From NCBI RefSeq assembly GCF_902374955.1, contig NZ_CABKRX010000085.1, forward strand, positions 62,001 through 126,000: DNA of 64,000 nucleotides, given 5' to 3'. Origin of the DNA: Bacillus massilioanorexius. Lineage in GTDB: Bacteria; Bacillota; Bacilli; Bacillales; DSM-1321. This document shows, in pieces, positions 27,258 to 35,668 of this stretch. The notes under the pieces are model-generated. The model was not told the origin of the DNA. It saw only the letters and a list, made by a program, of their open reading frames with translations, and searched no databases. Numbering within the stretch: the first letter of the stretch is position 1; every line of letters begins with the position of its first letter. The position numbers were made by a program, and so were the translations under genes.

Positions 27258-27626
27258 CTATTTTGGTTCTCTTTCTTCATCGACTAAACACTTTTCCAAG
27301 AAGCCCGTTGTTAAATCTGTCGCTTCTATTTGTTTATCACTATACATCTCTTCAATTTGAAGAAGCATCTTTTTCCCGATTCCTTGATATCTAAAAGAAG
27401 GATTAACGGTAATATGTTGTATAGTAATTTTGTTACTTGAATCAAGAATGATCCCAATCACACCAATAATATCATCGTCTTCTTTCCATAAAAACAGCTG
27501 CCAATCGTCTAAAGACTCATATTGCTTTATAGTAGCTTGAAGTTTCTTAACATCTTTTTCATTCGGCATAAATGATAATAAACCCATGGCTATTTTCTCT
27601 AAATTCTTTTTATATCGTATCAGCAT
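27258..27626 (-). CDS. ribT: GNAT acetyltransferase RibT
   Basis: A 122-residue minimal GNAT-fold protein with the acetyl-CoA loop FRYQGIGKKML. It matches RibT, the last gene of the B. subtilis ribDEAHT operon, whose substrate is unknown and which is not a biosynthetic step of riboflavin. Here ribD, ribE, ribA and ribH are absent beside it and no FMN riboswitch precedes it. SD AGAGG before ATG, own terminator. It appears to be a single-gene unit. Confidence 0.82.
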   Translation of the reverse strand: MLIRYKKNLEKIAMGLLSFMPNEKDVKKLQATIKQYESLDDWQLFLWKEDDDIIGVIGIILDSSNKITIQHITVNPSFRYQGIGKKMLLQIEEMYSDKQIEATDLTTGFLEKCLVDEEREPK

Positions 27627-28097
27627 ATTCTTACCTCTTTATATTGAAGAACATTTTTTAGTACATAATTGATTTAATATTATGTATACATTTTACAAAA
27701 AAAAAGACCTTCAATCAACTTGTACTCTTTTAGGTATTCTATTCATAACCTATTATCATACATTAAATACTACTATCCATACTTTTCACAACAAATAAGT
27801 CACTTAATCAATAGAATAAGACATAAACAATAGTAATTGTTAAAACGCTTACTTCATTATCACAACAATTTAATACTACCATAACTGAATATAAAAAATA
27901 ATATCAAAAAAATAAATATTTCATCAATTATGTAGAGAGTTTAGGAAATAATACATCTACAGCCATATTGATTTATTAGGTTCAATTCATTATGCTTGAT
28001 TAGTGATTGTCTACTTCAAAAAAAGATGAACTTTTTTTGACAAAGTGCATCTTTTTTCTAATCACATTCGTCTATAAGGTAATAGGAGGTTAAATAC
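27627..28097. other. Intergenic region between divergent ribT and ypuA
   Basis: AT-rich, with no gene. Position 27840-27853 (TTAAAACGCTTACT) matches a cre pattern at 12 of 14 positions. A hairpin-like AAAAAGATG...CATCTTTTTT lies at about 28021-28057, upstream of ypuA. Confidence 0.45.
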
Positions 28098-28973
28098 ATG
28101 AAACGAATGAGTAAAAAATTTATATTAACAATTACGATGTTATGTCTATTACTTCTTCCAATACAAGCATTCGCTGATGCTCAAGCTGGCGATGTTATCG
28201 TCACATTAGGAGAAAATTTAACGGCTCAACAAAAGGATCAGTTGCTAAAAGAAATGGATGTTCCTGCGGATGTTGAAATCGTAACAGTTTCAAATGCTGA
28301 AGAACATGAATATTTAGGAGATTACATTTCTAAAAGATTAATTGGCACAAAAGCTATTTCATCATCAAAAATTACTCTAGGTAAAAAGAACTCTGGTTTA
28401 ATTGTAAAAACAAATAACATTAACTGGGTTAGTGAAGAAATGTTTATTAATGCCCTTGCTACCGCAGGTGTTAAAGATGCTGAAATATATGTAACAGCTC
28501 CATTTGAAGTTTCAGGAACTGCAGCTTTAACAGGTATTATTAAAGCCTATGAAGTAACGGCAGATAAAGCTATTCCTGAAGAGGTCAAACAAGCGGCAAA
28601 TGAAGAAATGGTTACAGCAGCAAAACTTGGAGATCAAATTGGAACTGATGAAGCTTCAGCTCTAATGACAAAAATTAAAGAAGGCATTTCAGAAAACAAG
28701 CCACAGACGGAAGCTGAAGTAAAAGAAGTAGTAGATCAAGCAGCACAGGATTTAAACATTTCATTAACAGACGAACAAAAACAAAGCTTAGTAGATTTAT
28801 TTAACAAGTTAAAAGATTTAAATATTGATTGGAACGCTGTTGGTGACCAATTGAATAAAGCCAAGGAAAAACTAACTGAGTTTTTCCAATCTGAAGAAGG
28901 TCAAGGCTTTCTTGATAAAGTGAAAGCTTTCTTTGTAAGCATTATCGATGCAATCAAATCATTATTTTCTTAA
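28098..28973 (+). CDS. ypuA: Secreted DUF1002 protein YpuA
   Basis: A 291-residue exported protein: signal peptide (about 1-27, cleavage near AFADA) followed by the DUF1002 domain, which shows alternating beta/alpha segments (GDVIVTLGENL, YITAPFEVSGTAALTGIIKAYE-like region) and a helical C-terminus. YpuA in B. subtilis is a cell-wall associated protein of unknown function. SD AATAGGAGG. A terminator follows at 29003-29034. Confidence 0.85.
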   Translation: MKRMSKKFILTITMLCLLLLPIQAFADAQAGDVIVTLGENLTAQQKDQLLKEMDVPADVEIVTVSNAEEHEYLGDYISKRLIGTKAISSSKITLGKKNSGLIVKTNNINWVSEEMFINALATAGVKDAEIYVTAPFEVSGTAALTGIIKAYEVTADKAIPEEVKQAANEEMVTAAKLGDQIGTDEASALMTKIKEGISENKPQTEAEVKEVVDQAAQDLNISLTDEQKQSLVDLFNKLKDLNIDWNAVGDQLNKAKEKLTEFFQSEEGQGFLDKVKAFFVSIIDAIKSLFS

Positions 28974-29002
28974 ATAGAAAACTATTATAGCTTTACAATC
29001 AC

Positions 29003-29034
29003 ACCTCAGGATAATATATGATCCTGGGGTTTTG
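29003..29034 (+). terminator. Terminator after ypuA
   Basis: Stem ACCTCAGGAT / ATCCTGGGGT with an 8-nt loop, followed by TTTTG. Confidence 0.8.
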
Positions 29035-29227
29035 CTTATCTATACATACTGCTTGGTATAAATAAAAACTATGTCGGCTACTTTTCATATTGTGAAACTC
29101 TGAAAGATCATTAATATAGTAAAAAATATTCTTCATCAGAGACAAATGTATAAGCTAAATCGAATTTCTGTGAATATATTAACTTACAAATACTATTAAA
29201 ATACTCTTAAAGGTAGGTTGATGTTTA

Positions 29228-29536
29228 ATGTCTCGAATTAATGATTACGAGGATTATCTTGCAAGTCAAGAAAGTAACTCTCAAAGTTCCGAAGGATTAG
29301 CAAGACAACTAAGAAATAGAATAGGACTTGACGTTGTTATTTATGAAAGAAATGGTAACCGTGCTTTCGGTACTATAAGAGAAGTAAGGAACAATGTTCT
29401 TATTTTAGGAAATACTCCAGGTAACCCAAATACTCCTGCTAAACAAATTTGTACTTGTAACAATCAAACACAAACGGAAACGTTCGCAGAAGTAATAATC
29501 AGTATTCGTGAAATTACGGAGTTTACCGTTAGATAA
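29228..29536 (+). CDS. Hypothetical small protein, beta-barrel-like
   Basis: Not recognised. A 102-residue protein with a polar N-terminus (1-25) and a beta-rich core, VVIYERNGNRAFGTIREV and NVLILGNT then EVIISIREITEFTV, that resembles the small SH3/Sm-like barrels seen in some Bacillus spore-surface proteins. A CTC pair lies in the loop (QICTCNNQ). SD is a weak AGGTAGG about 9-12 nt upstream. The coding pattern and the hairpin at its end support it as real; function is open. Confidence 0.6.
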   Translation: MSRINDYEDYLASQESNSQSSEGLARQLRNRIGLDVVIYERNGNRAFGTIREVRNNVLILGNTPGNPNTPAKQICTCNNQTQTETFAEVIISIREITEFTVR

Positions 29537-29597
29537 ACTCATTTAAAGTAGATTAGATTATCGATTTTCGTAACATTTATATCGTAAATTAAAATAA

Positions 29598-29640
29598 AGA
29601 GGTGTCTAAAACGTTTGTTTAATCACTTTTAGACACCTCT
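29598..29640. repeat. Long hairpin, family copy 3 (shared terminator)
   Basis: 14-bp perfect arms AGAGGTGTCTAAAA / TTTTAGACACCTCT around a loop containing TTTAATCAC. It lies between the convergent small gene and lysA and probably ends both transcripts. Confidence 0.75.
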
Positions 29641-29665
29641 ATTATTTTGAACACTTTCAAATCCG

Positions 29666-30985
29666 TTATTTATTGACTTTTTCCCCTAATGGCAAATCTA
29701 GTTTAATGATATCTTGCAGTGTTTCTCTTTTAATCACAAGTTTTGCTTCACTATTTTCCACAAATACAACTGCCGGTCTCGGAATTCGATTGTAATTATT
29801 CGACATAGCATATCCATACGCACCTGTACAAAATACAGCTAAAATATCATTTGCTTTTGCTTTAGGAAGTGGAAGATCCCATATGAGCATATCTCCGCTT
29901 TCACAGCATTTTCCAGCAATTGATACTGTTTCTTCGACTTCATCTTCCATACGATTTGCTAGCACAGCATCGTACTTTGCGTCATATAATGCGGGACGAA
30001 TATTATCACTCATTCCACCATCAATCGCTACATATTTTCTTACATCAGGTATTTCTTTATAATTGCCTATTTTATAAAGAGTTGTACCTGCATCCCCTAC
30101 TAACGAACGACCAGGCTCAATCCATATTTCGGGTACAGGAATCCCTAAGCTTTCAGATTGCTTCTTAACTTCTTTCACAATTTCTTCTACATAATCTGCT
30201 GGAGGTAGAGGTGAATCTTCTGAAGTATATCGAATACCGAATCCGCCACCTAAATTAAGAACTTTTGCTTGGAATTGGTATTGATTGAACCATTCTTTTA
30301 ATTTCCCCATTAATTTATCGGCTGCTAATAAAAAGCCAGCTGTTTCAAAAATTTGCGAACCAATATGACAGTGCAAACCTAATAAATCAATAAATGGATG
30401 ATTTTGTGCGAATAACATTGCTTTTTCAGCTTGTCCATTTTCTAAATGAAAGCCGAATTTAGAATCTTCTTGACCTGTTACAATATAATCGTGGGTATGG
30501 GCTTCAACACCTGGTGTTACTCGCAGTAATATAGACATTTTTTTATTTTTTCTTTCACACATTTCTGCTAATACGAATAATTCACGATCGTTATCAACTA
30601 CTATACATCCGATATTCTCTTCTATTGCCATTAATAACTCTTCTTCACTTTTATTATTTCCATGAAAGTGAATTTTTTCTTTTGGAAAACCGGCTGCAAG
30701 CGCTGTATACAATTCTCCTGCAGAAACAACATCTAATGATAAGCCTTCTTCTTCAGCTAATTGAATCATTGCAATGGATGAAAATGCTTTACTAGCGTAT
30801 GCTACTTGTGATGATACTCCCAATTTCTCAAAAGTTTGCTTAAATCCTTTGGCTCTTTCTCTAATTAGGGCTACATCATAGACATATAATGGCGTTCCAT
30901 AGCTTTGTGCTAGCTCAACAGTATCTTTTCCCCCTATTTCAAGATGTCCTTTGCTGTTTGTTCTACTTGTTCCGTAAAAATACAT
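29666..30985 (-). CDS. lysA: Diaminopimelate decarboxylase
   Basis: Makes L-lysine from meso-diaminopimelate. A 439-residue PLP enzyme of fold type III: PLP-lysine K66 (VAYASKAF), HIGSQI, the phosphate-binding GGGFGI loop, EPGRSLVGDAG, and the C-terminal CESGD and GAYGYAMSNNYN motifs are all present. The ATG at 30985 is chosen: the SD AAGAAGGG lies 9 nt upstream and the product aligns with LysA starts, while longer in-frame starts lack an SD. It follows spoVAF as in B. subtilis. Confidence 0.96.
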   Translation of the reverse strand: MYFYGTSRTNSKGHLEIGGKDTVELAQSYGTPLYVYDVALIRERAKGFKQTFEKLGVSSQVAYASKAFSSIAMIQLAEEEGLSLDVVSAGELYTALAAGFPKEKIHFHGNNKSEEELLMAIEENIGCIVVDNDRELFVLAEMCERKNKKMSILLRVTPGVEAHTHDYIVTGQEDSKFGFHLENGQAEKAMLFAQNHPFIDLLGLHCHIGSQIFETAGFLLAADKLMGKLKEWFNQYQFQAKVLNLGGGFGIRYTSEDSPLPPADYVEEIVKEVKKQSESLGIPVPEIWIEPGRSLVGDAGTTLYKIGNYKEIPDVRKYVAIDGGMSDNIRPALYDAKYDAVLANRMEDEVEETVSIAGKCCESGDMLIWDLPLPKAKANDILAVFCTGAYGYAMSNNYNRIPRPAVVFVENSEAKLVIKRETLQDIIKLDLPLGEKVNK

Positions 30986-31042
30986 GATCCTCATCCCTTC
31001 TTTTAACGCTTGATTCATTAGATAATTTGACAAATGTAAAAG

Positions 31043-31076
31043 AAAATAGGCAGAAATCACGATGACCTGCCTTTTT
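31043..31076 (-). terminator. Terminator after spoVAF
   Basis: Short stem AGGCAG / CTGCCT with a 13-nt loop. On the minus strand it is followed by A-T-T-T-T. Confidence 0.55.
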
Positions 31077-31134
31077 AATAGTTGCTAAATAATTATTAAA
31101 TTAACATAATATTAATACAACTTCAAGGGATGGA

Positions 31135-32616
31135 TTACGAATTTTCAGGTTGCTTGAAGCGATTCCTCGGATGTACTATACTTGGGCGAATTTTAGAACC
31201 TGGTACTGATTTTCTTACTAAGATTTGCATAAAGGCAGCTGGATTAAATGGAAGTAATGGCCATAAATACGGTGTTTCTAATGATTTAATCCGAGCCAAA
31301 TACAAGATATAAATGGTAGTACCTACAACAAATCCAGGTGCATGGAAAAGAGCGACACAAAAAACTAAATATAACCTTGCTAGCTTGTTCGCAACACTTA
31401 ATTCCAAGCTTGGTGTTGCAAATGTTCCTAACGTTACAACTGCTACATATAAAATAACCTCTCCAACAAAAAGACCTACATCAATAGCAATTTGACCTAT
31501 CAAAACAGCTGCAACTAAGCCCATGGCAGTTGAAAGTGGTGTAGGCGTATGAATGGCGGCTAACCTTAAAAATTCCACACCAATATCCGCGATAATAATT
31601 TGAATAAGTATTGGAATATTTGTTTCATCATTCGGTCCAATAAAAGATAAACTCGCTGGAAGCATATTTGGCTCTATCACAAATAAATACCATAATGGCA
31701 GTAAAAATACCGATGTAAAAATCCCTAAAAAACGAATCCATCTAACAAACGTTCCGACAGCAGGTGATTGTCTATATTCTTCCGCATGCTGAACATGATG
31801 AAAATACGTAGTAGGAGTGATAATAACACTAGGAGAAGTATCTACATAAATTAAAACATGTCCTTCTAATAAGTGAGTCGCTCCAACATCCGCTCTCTCT
31901 GTATACCTTACTAGTGGATACGGGTCATAGCCTTGTTTAACCATAAATTCTTCTACCGTCTTATCCGCCATCGTTAAACCATCAACTTTTATTGACTCAA
32001 TTTTTTTCCGTATCGTTTCTACTAGATCTGGGTTTGCAACGTCTTTAATATACCCTATTGCTACATCGGTTTTAGAACGTTCTCCTACTTTAATAATTTC
32101 GAAACGTAGTCTTTCATCATGTATTCTTCTTCTTGTTAAAGCTGTATTAATAATAATATTTTCTACATAACCATCTCGAGACCCCCTTACAACCTTTTCT
32201 GTGTCAGGTTCTTGAGGTGTCCGCCCTGGATAACTTCTAACATCGACTACTAGACCTTTTGTTTCTCCTTCTACCAAGAAAACAACCAAACCCGTTAATA
32301 CTTGATCCACCAATTCATCTATTGTATGTATCGTTGCAACAGATTGATTTACTAAACGGTTTTCTATGATGGAAAAAATATTGTGATTCATTCTTTCATG
32401 ATCATTTAATTCTACTAATTCTTCTAAAAGATGAATGATGAAGTTCGTATCGCATAGTCCATTAACATAGTATAAATTGACATCTTTTTTTAATACTTTG
32501 AATTTACGCACTCCTAAATCAAAACTAACCCCTAATCCAACATGTTCTTTCATGAATTGTTCAGTTTCTTCTAGTTTCTTAGGTAAGGGTTTCTTCTCTT
32601 CACTTTTTGTTGTCAT
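31135..32616 (-). CDS. spoVAF: Stage V sporulation protein AF (GerA-family)
   Basis: A 493-residue protein of the GerA/SpoVAF family: a large N-terminal cytoplasmic domain (about 1-285, with SRDGYVENIIINTALTRRRI) and about five membrane helices toward the C-terminus. In B. subtilis it resides in the spore inner membrane and assists germination rather than DPA import. The ATG at 32616 is chosen because AAAGGAG lies 8 nt upstream, within a longer in-frame ORF. It overlaps spoVAEA by 17 nt. Confidence 0.94.
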   Translation of the reverse strand: MTTKSEEKKPLPKKLEETEQFMKEHVGLGVSFDLGVRKFKVLKKDVNLYYVNGLCDTNFIIHLLEELVELNDHERMNHNIFSIIENRLVNQSVATIHTIDELVDQVLTGLVVFLVEGETKGLVVDVRSYPGRTPQEPDTEKVVRGSRDGYVENIIINTALTRRRIHDERLRFEIIKVGERSKTDVAIGYIKDVANPDLVETIRKKIESIKVDGLTMADKTVEEFMVKQGYDPYPLVRYTERADVGATHLLEGHVLIYVDTSPSVIITPTTYFHHVQHAEEYRQSPAVGTFVRWIRFLGIFTSVFLLPLWYLFVIEPNMLPASLSFIGPNDETNIPILIQIIIADIGVEFLRLAAIHTPTPLSTAMGLVAAVLIGQIAIDVGLFVGEVILYVAVVTLGTFATPSLELSVANKLARLYLVFCVALFHAPGFVVGTTIYILYLARIKSLETPYLWPLLPFNPAAFMQILVRKSVPGSKIRPSIVHPRNRFKQPENS

Positions 32617-33178
32617 TATATCCGCTCCTTTCAAGAATTAATTCAACAGCAAGCTTTGTTATAGGAGATCCTTTTTTATAATCATCTTGCATCGCCATCT
32701 TACCGATATCTCCTATCCCGACAACAATAGGAACATGTAGAGAATCAATGTTATATACCGTATCTCCTGTAATTCGACCGATTTCCATTTCAGCTAAACC
32801 ATACTTATCTACTCCATACGGTGTTAAATTACCATCTCGATCAATGCAGACATCTACCTTTGTCCATTCTCTTTGCCTTGTTTTTGATGCAACAGCAATA
32901 ATGCCTAATATTTCAATTTCTGTATTCTTCACTAAATATTTCATAACTCTTTCTCCAGAGCCTTCACCTACAAAACCACTATCGTCTACCATAACTAATA
33001 CCGGATCATGTTTCGCTTGTTTAATTAGTTCCACAAGCTTTGGTCCCGTAATATGGGTTGGGTTTCCTTGTGAATGAGAAATACATCTTCCTCCTACTTC
33101 TTTAGCAACAAGTTCTACTGTACGTTTTGCATATTCATCGCCATCCGTAATTAATATGACCTTAGACTTCTTGCTCAT
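32600..33178 (-). CDS. spoVAEA: Stage V sporulation protein AEA
   Basis: A 192-residue soluble protein matching SpoVAEA: KVILITDGDEYAKRTVELVA at the start, VMVDDSGFVGEGSGERV in the middle and a C-terminal VVGIGDIGKM. Its biochemical role is unknown; it belongs to the forespore spoVA operon. The ATG at 33178 is supported by AAAGGA upstream. It begins only 23 nt after the spoVAB stop, leaving no room for spoVAC, spoVAD and spoVAEB, which lie between these genes in B. subtilis. Confidence 0.93.
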   Translation of the reverse strand: MSKKSKVILITDGDEYAKRTVELVAKEVGGRCISHSQGNPTHITGPKLVELIKQAKHDPVLVMVDDSGFVGEGSGERVMKYLVKNTEIEILGIIAVASKTRQREWTKVDVCIDRDGNLTPYGVDKYGLAEMEIGRITGDTVYNIDSLHVPIVVGIGDIGKMAMQDDYKKGSPITKLAVELILERSGYNDNKK

Positions 33179-33201
33179 TATGGTTATTCCTTTCATTTTG
33201 T

Positions 33202-33624
33202 TTACAAATCGACAAAATACAGCCATTGAAATAATGAACCAAAAATTTTCCCTAAAACTAACGCCATCAATAAATAAATGATTTTTTCTTGAACGCCAAT
33301 TCTTTTTGCTAATATCGGTAATACATTTAAAACTTCGGTAAGAGCTGCTGCCAACATACCATTAAAAATGCCACTTAATGCCCCTATAAAGGCAATCAAT
33401 AATAGCGGGATTGAAAAGTACGCTTCATTTAAACTAAACCAACCACCCATTACAACTCCGAGTACGACAGCAAATTCATAATAACGAATTTTAGATTGTG
33501 TTTTTGTCAATTGAGTTAAGCGAGGGATGACACCTAAAACGGTTAAAAAAGCAACAAAACCAGCTCCAACAGCAAAACCACCAGATAGACCAATAAAAAG
33601 AATACTAACGATTAGAATGGTCAT
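33202..33624 (-). CDS. spoVAB: Stage V sporulation protein AB
   Basis: A 140-residue membrane protein with four to five helices and the conserved FVAFLTVLGVIPRLTQLTKT segment of SpoVAB. Its role in the SpoVA membrane channel is undefined. The ATG at 33624 gives the usual family length; an upstream ATG (33654) would add 10 residues and also lacks a clear SD. It overlaps spoVAA by 20 nt. Confidence 0.9.
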   Translation of the reverse strand: MTILIVSILFIGLSGGFAVGAGFVAFLTVLGVIPRLTQLTKTQSKIRYYEFAVVLGVVMGGWFSLNEAYFSIPLLLIAFIGALSGIFNGMLAAALTEVLNVLPILAKRIGVQEKIIYLLMALVLGKIFGSLFQWLYFVDL

Positions 33625-34234
33625 CGATTTCAACCATACTTTCTTTATTTTCATTCATCATGACATATTGATCTAAATCTTGTTGATAATTGAACATTTC
33701 TACCTCTAACGGACTTGGCTCCTCATTAAAGCGTTTCTTAAAAAAATGATTAAAGAATAAGATCATACCTACACCTAAACCTAAGCTATATGGTATTTGT
33801 AAAATCAGCGGTTTCTCGACAACTTTTCCAGTTAATAATGTGTATAATTTTTTATGCACTGCTGGCATACTGACATCTTCATGAAAATTCATAATTGTTA
33901 AAGCAGCTCCAATAAACAAAAGCAACCATACTAAAATAAAAAATATGACATCAAAATTCCGCTTTTTTACTTTTACTTCAATAATAGATTGGGCAGTACC
34001 AATCCCCTGAACTTCAAGTTGTGGATATACTTCTAAAATTTTTTCTATTACCTGGATAAAATCAATAATGACAATATTTCGATCCTTTTTGGTTATCTCA
34101 TATAAATGAATATCTCCTATCGCTAATAATTTCTCTTTAGGACCAATAATTTTTGCAACGTCTTTGATAAATATTTGTTGCCCACCATTTACTTTGATTC
34201 GGTTCCGCATTCTTAGGTATATAATTTGTTCCAT
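33605..34234 (-). CDS. spoVAA: Stage V sporulation protein AA
   Basis: A 209-residue protein: an N-terminal soluble domain (about 1-93, starting IYLRMRNRIKV) and two membrane helices (about 96-115 and 145-162). It is the first gene of the spoVA operon, normally transcribed by SigG in the forespore; no clear SigG promoter could be picked out. SD GTGGGGTG. In B. subtilis it directly follows sigF, but here about 10.7 kb of other genes lies between. Confidence 0.92.
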   Translation of the reverse strand: MEQIIYLRMRNRIKVNGGQQIFIKDVAKIIGPKEKLLAIGDIHLYEITKKDRNIVIIDFIQVIEKILEVYPQLEVQGIGTAQSIIEVKVKKRNFDVIFFILVWLLLFIGAALTIMNFHEDVSMPAVHKKLYTLLTGKVVEKPLILQIPYSLGLGVGMILFFNHFFKKRFNEEPSPLEVEMFNYQQDLDQYVMMNENKESMVEIDDHSNR

Positions 34235-34556
34235 ATTATCACCCCACTAACATTTCTTATTCTTAAGCATTGTTATAAAAGAGTAATGGTGCATTTGAAG
34301 TGGTATGGATGTAGACCTCTGAAAAACCAAGGTAATGGAGACAGCTTTCATTCTCGTGCTAGCTGTTCCCTTTTACAGAGCTTCCATTCATAAAAAAATG
34401 GCATTTAAAGAAATCAAGAAAAAACTACATGTATAACTTTATATGTCTAGTATGGATAGAGAAGGAAAACAACATACAACCATATATATCCACTTGCAAA
34501 TTTTCAAACAAATGTTTATTATTAAAACAAAAGTTTAATGATAGGCGGAATTTCCA
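34235..34556. other. Intergenic region between spoVAA and psuK
   Basis: Divergent promoter region. Positions about 34310-34400 have mixed composition (GGAGACAGC, GTGCTAGCTG) without an ORF. Nothing else identified. Confidence 0.4.
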
Positions 34557-35654
34557 ATGAATGAAAAAGAATCTCTCATTGTGCAATTAATTAAGGAAAA
34601 TCCTTTTGTTACACAAAATGAGCTTTCAGAAAAAACTGGACTTTCACGTTCAGCTGTTGCCGGCTATATATCTTCTTTAACAAAAGAAGGATATTTACTA
34701 GGCAGGGCCTACATACTTCCTAACAAAAAAGAAGTTCTTTGTATTGGTGGAGCAAATGTCGATCGAAAGATACATGCTCTAGAAACATTAGAATTTGGAA
34801 CATCTAATCCAGCTGAAAGCTCTCAATCACCAGGTGGAGTTGCTCGAAATATTGCTGAAAACCTTGGAAAATTAGGTTGTCAAACGGCTCTATTGACTGT
34901 CGTTGGAAAAGACCAAGAAGGAGAGTGGCTTTTAGATTACACAAAAGCCTTTGTTGATGTCTCACCGTCTCACATAAAGCCTAATGCCTCCACGGGGACC
35001 TATACGGCGGTATTAGATAAGAATGGTGAAATGGCTATAGCATTAGCTGATATGTTTATTTATGACGATGTTGAAACAGACTATATTGAGAAAAAGTGGG
35101 GATATTTCGCCTCTTCAGAAATAATTGTACTTGATACAAATTTTCCAGCAGCTGTTTTAAAGCATATTATTGAACGCTGTCATACATCAAACATACCGTT
35201 ATGCATTACACCAGTATCATCTCCCAAAATTAAAAAACTCCCAGAAGATTTACATGGGGTCACTTGGTTGGTATTAAATCGAGATGAAGCGGAAGCTCTT
35301 TCGAAAATGAGCATCTCTAATGAAAATGATTTAGCTATTGCTGGGGAAATTATTTTAAAAAAAGGTGTAGAAAATGTAGTGATTACGCGAGGAAAAGATG
35401 GACTATATTTCGTCAGCTCAAACGGGCAATCAGGTACTCTTTCACCACCATCGATTAACATTAAGGATGTAACTGGAGCAGGAGACTCACTTGTTTCAGG
35501 CATTATATATGGTCATTTACATTCATTATCCATTGAAGAAGCGTGTAAACTTGGTATGTCTTGTTCAGCACTTACTCTTCAGTCTCAGGAAACAGTTCAT
35601 TCAAATCTATCTGAACAGTTAATTTTAGATGCTGTTCAACAATACTTTAAATAG
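34557..35654 (+). CDS. psuK: Pseudouridine kinase with N-terminal winged helix
   Basis: A 365-residue fusion: an N-terminal HTH/winged helix (about 1-55, LIKENPFVTQNELSEKTGLSRSAVAGYI) and a PfkB-family sugar kinase domain (about 60-360) with GGANVDRKI near its start and the DVTGAGDSLVSGI anion-hole motif. It phosphorylates pseudouridine to pseudouridine 5'-phosphate, the substrate of the next gene psuG (14 nt downstream). The HTH may give self-regulation (inference). SD is AGGCGGA. Homologues of this fused form are known in Firmicutes and E. coli (YeiI-like). Confidence 0.88.
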   Translation: MNEKESLIVQLIKENPFVTQNELSEKTGLSRSAVAGYISSLTKEGYLLGRAYILPNKKEVLCIGGANVDRKIHALETLEFGTSNPAESSQSPGGVARNIAENLGKLGCQTALLTVVGKDQEGEWLLDYTKAFVDVSPSHIKPNASTGTYTAVLDKNGEMAIALADMFIYDDVETDYIEKKWGYFASSEIIVLDTNFPAAVLKHIIERCHTSNIPLCITPVSSPKIKKLPEDLHGVTWLVLNRDEAEALSKMSISNENDLAIAGEIILKKGVENVVITRGKDGLYFVSSNGQSGTLSPPSINIKDVTGAGDSLVSGIIYGHLHSLSIEEACKLGMSCSALTLQSQETVHSNLSEQLILDAVQQYFK

Positions 35655-35668
35655 GGAGATCATTACTT

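Noticed and set aside
33178..33202. Possible frameshifted spoVAC/D/EB remnants in the spoVA operon
   Set aside because: Only 23 nt separate the spoVAB stop from the spoVAEA start, and both flanking genes are intact, so no remnant fits.
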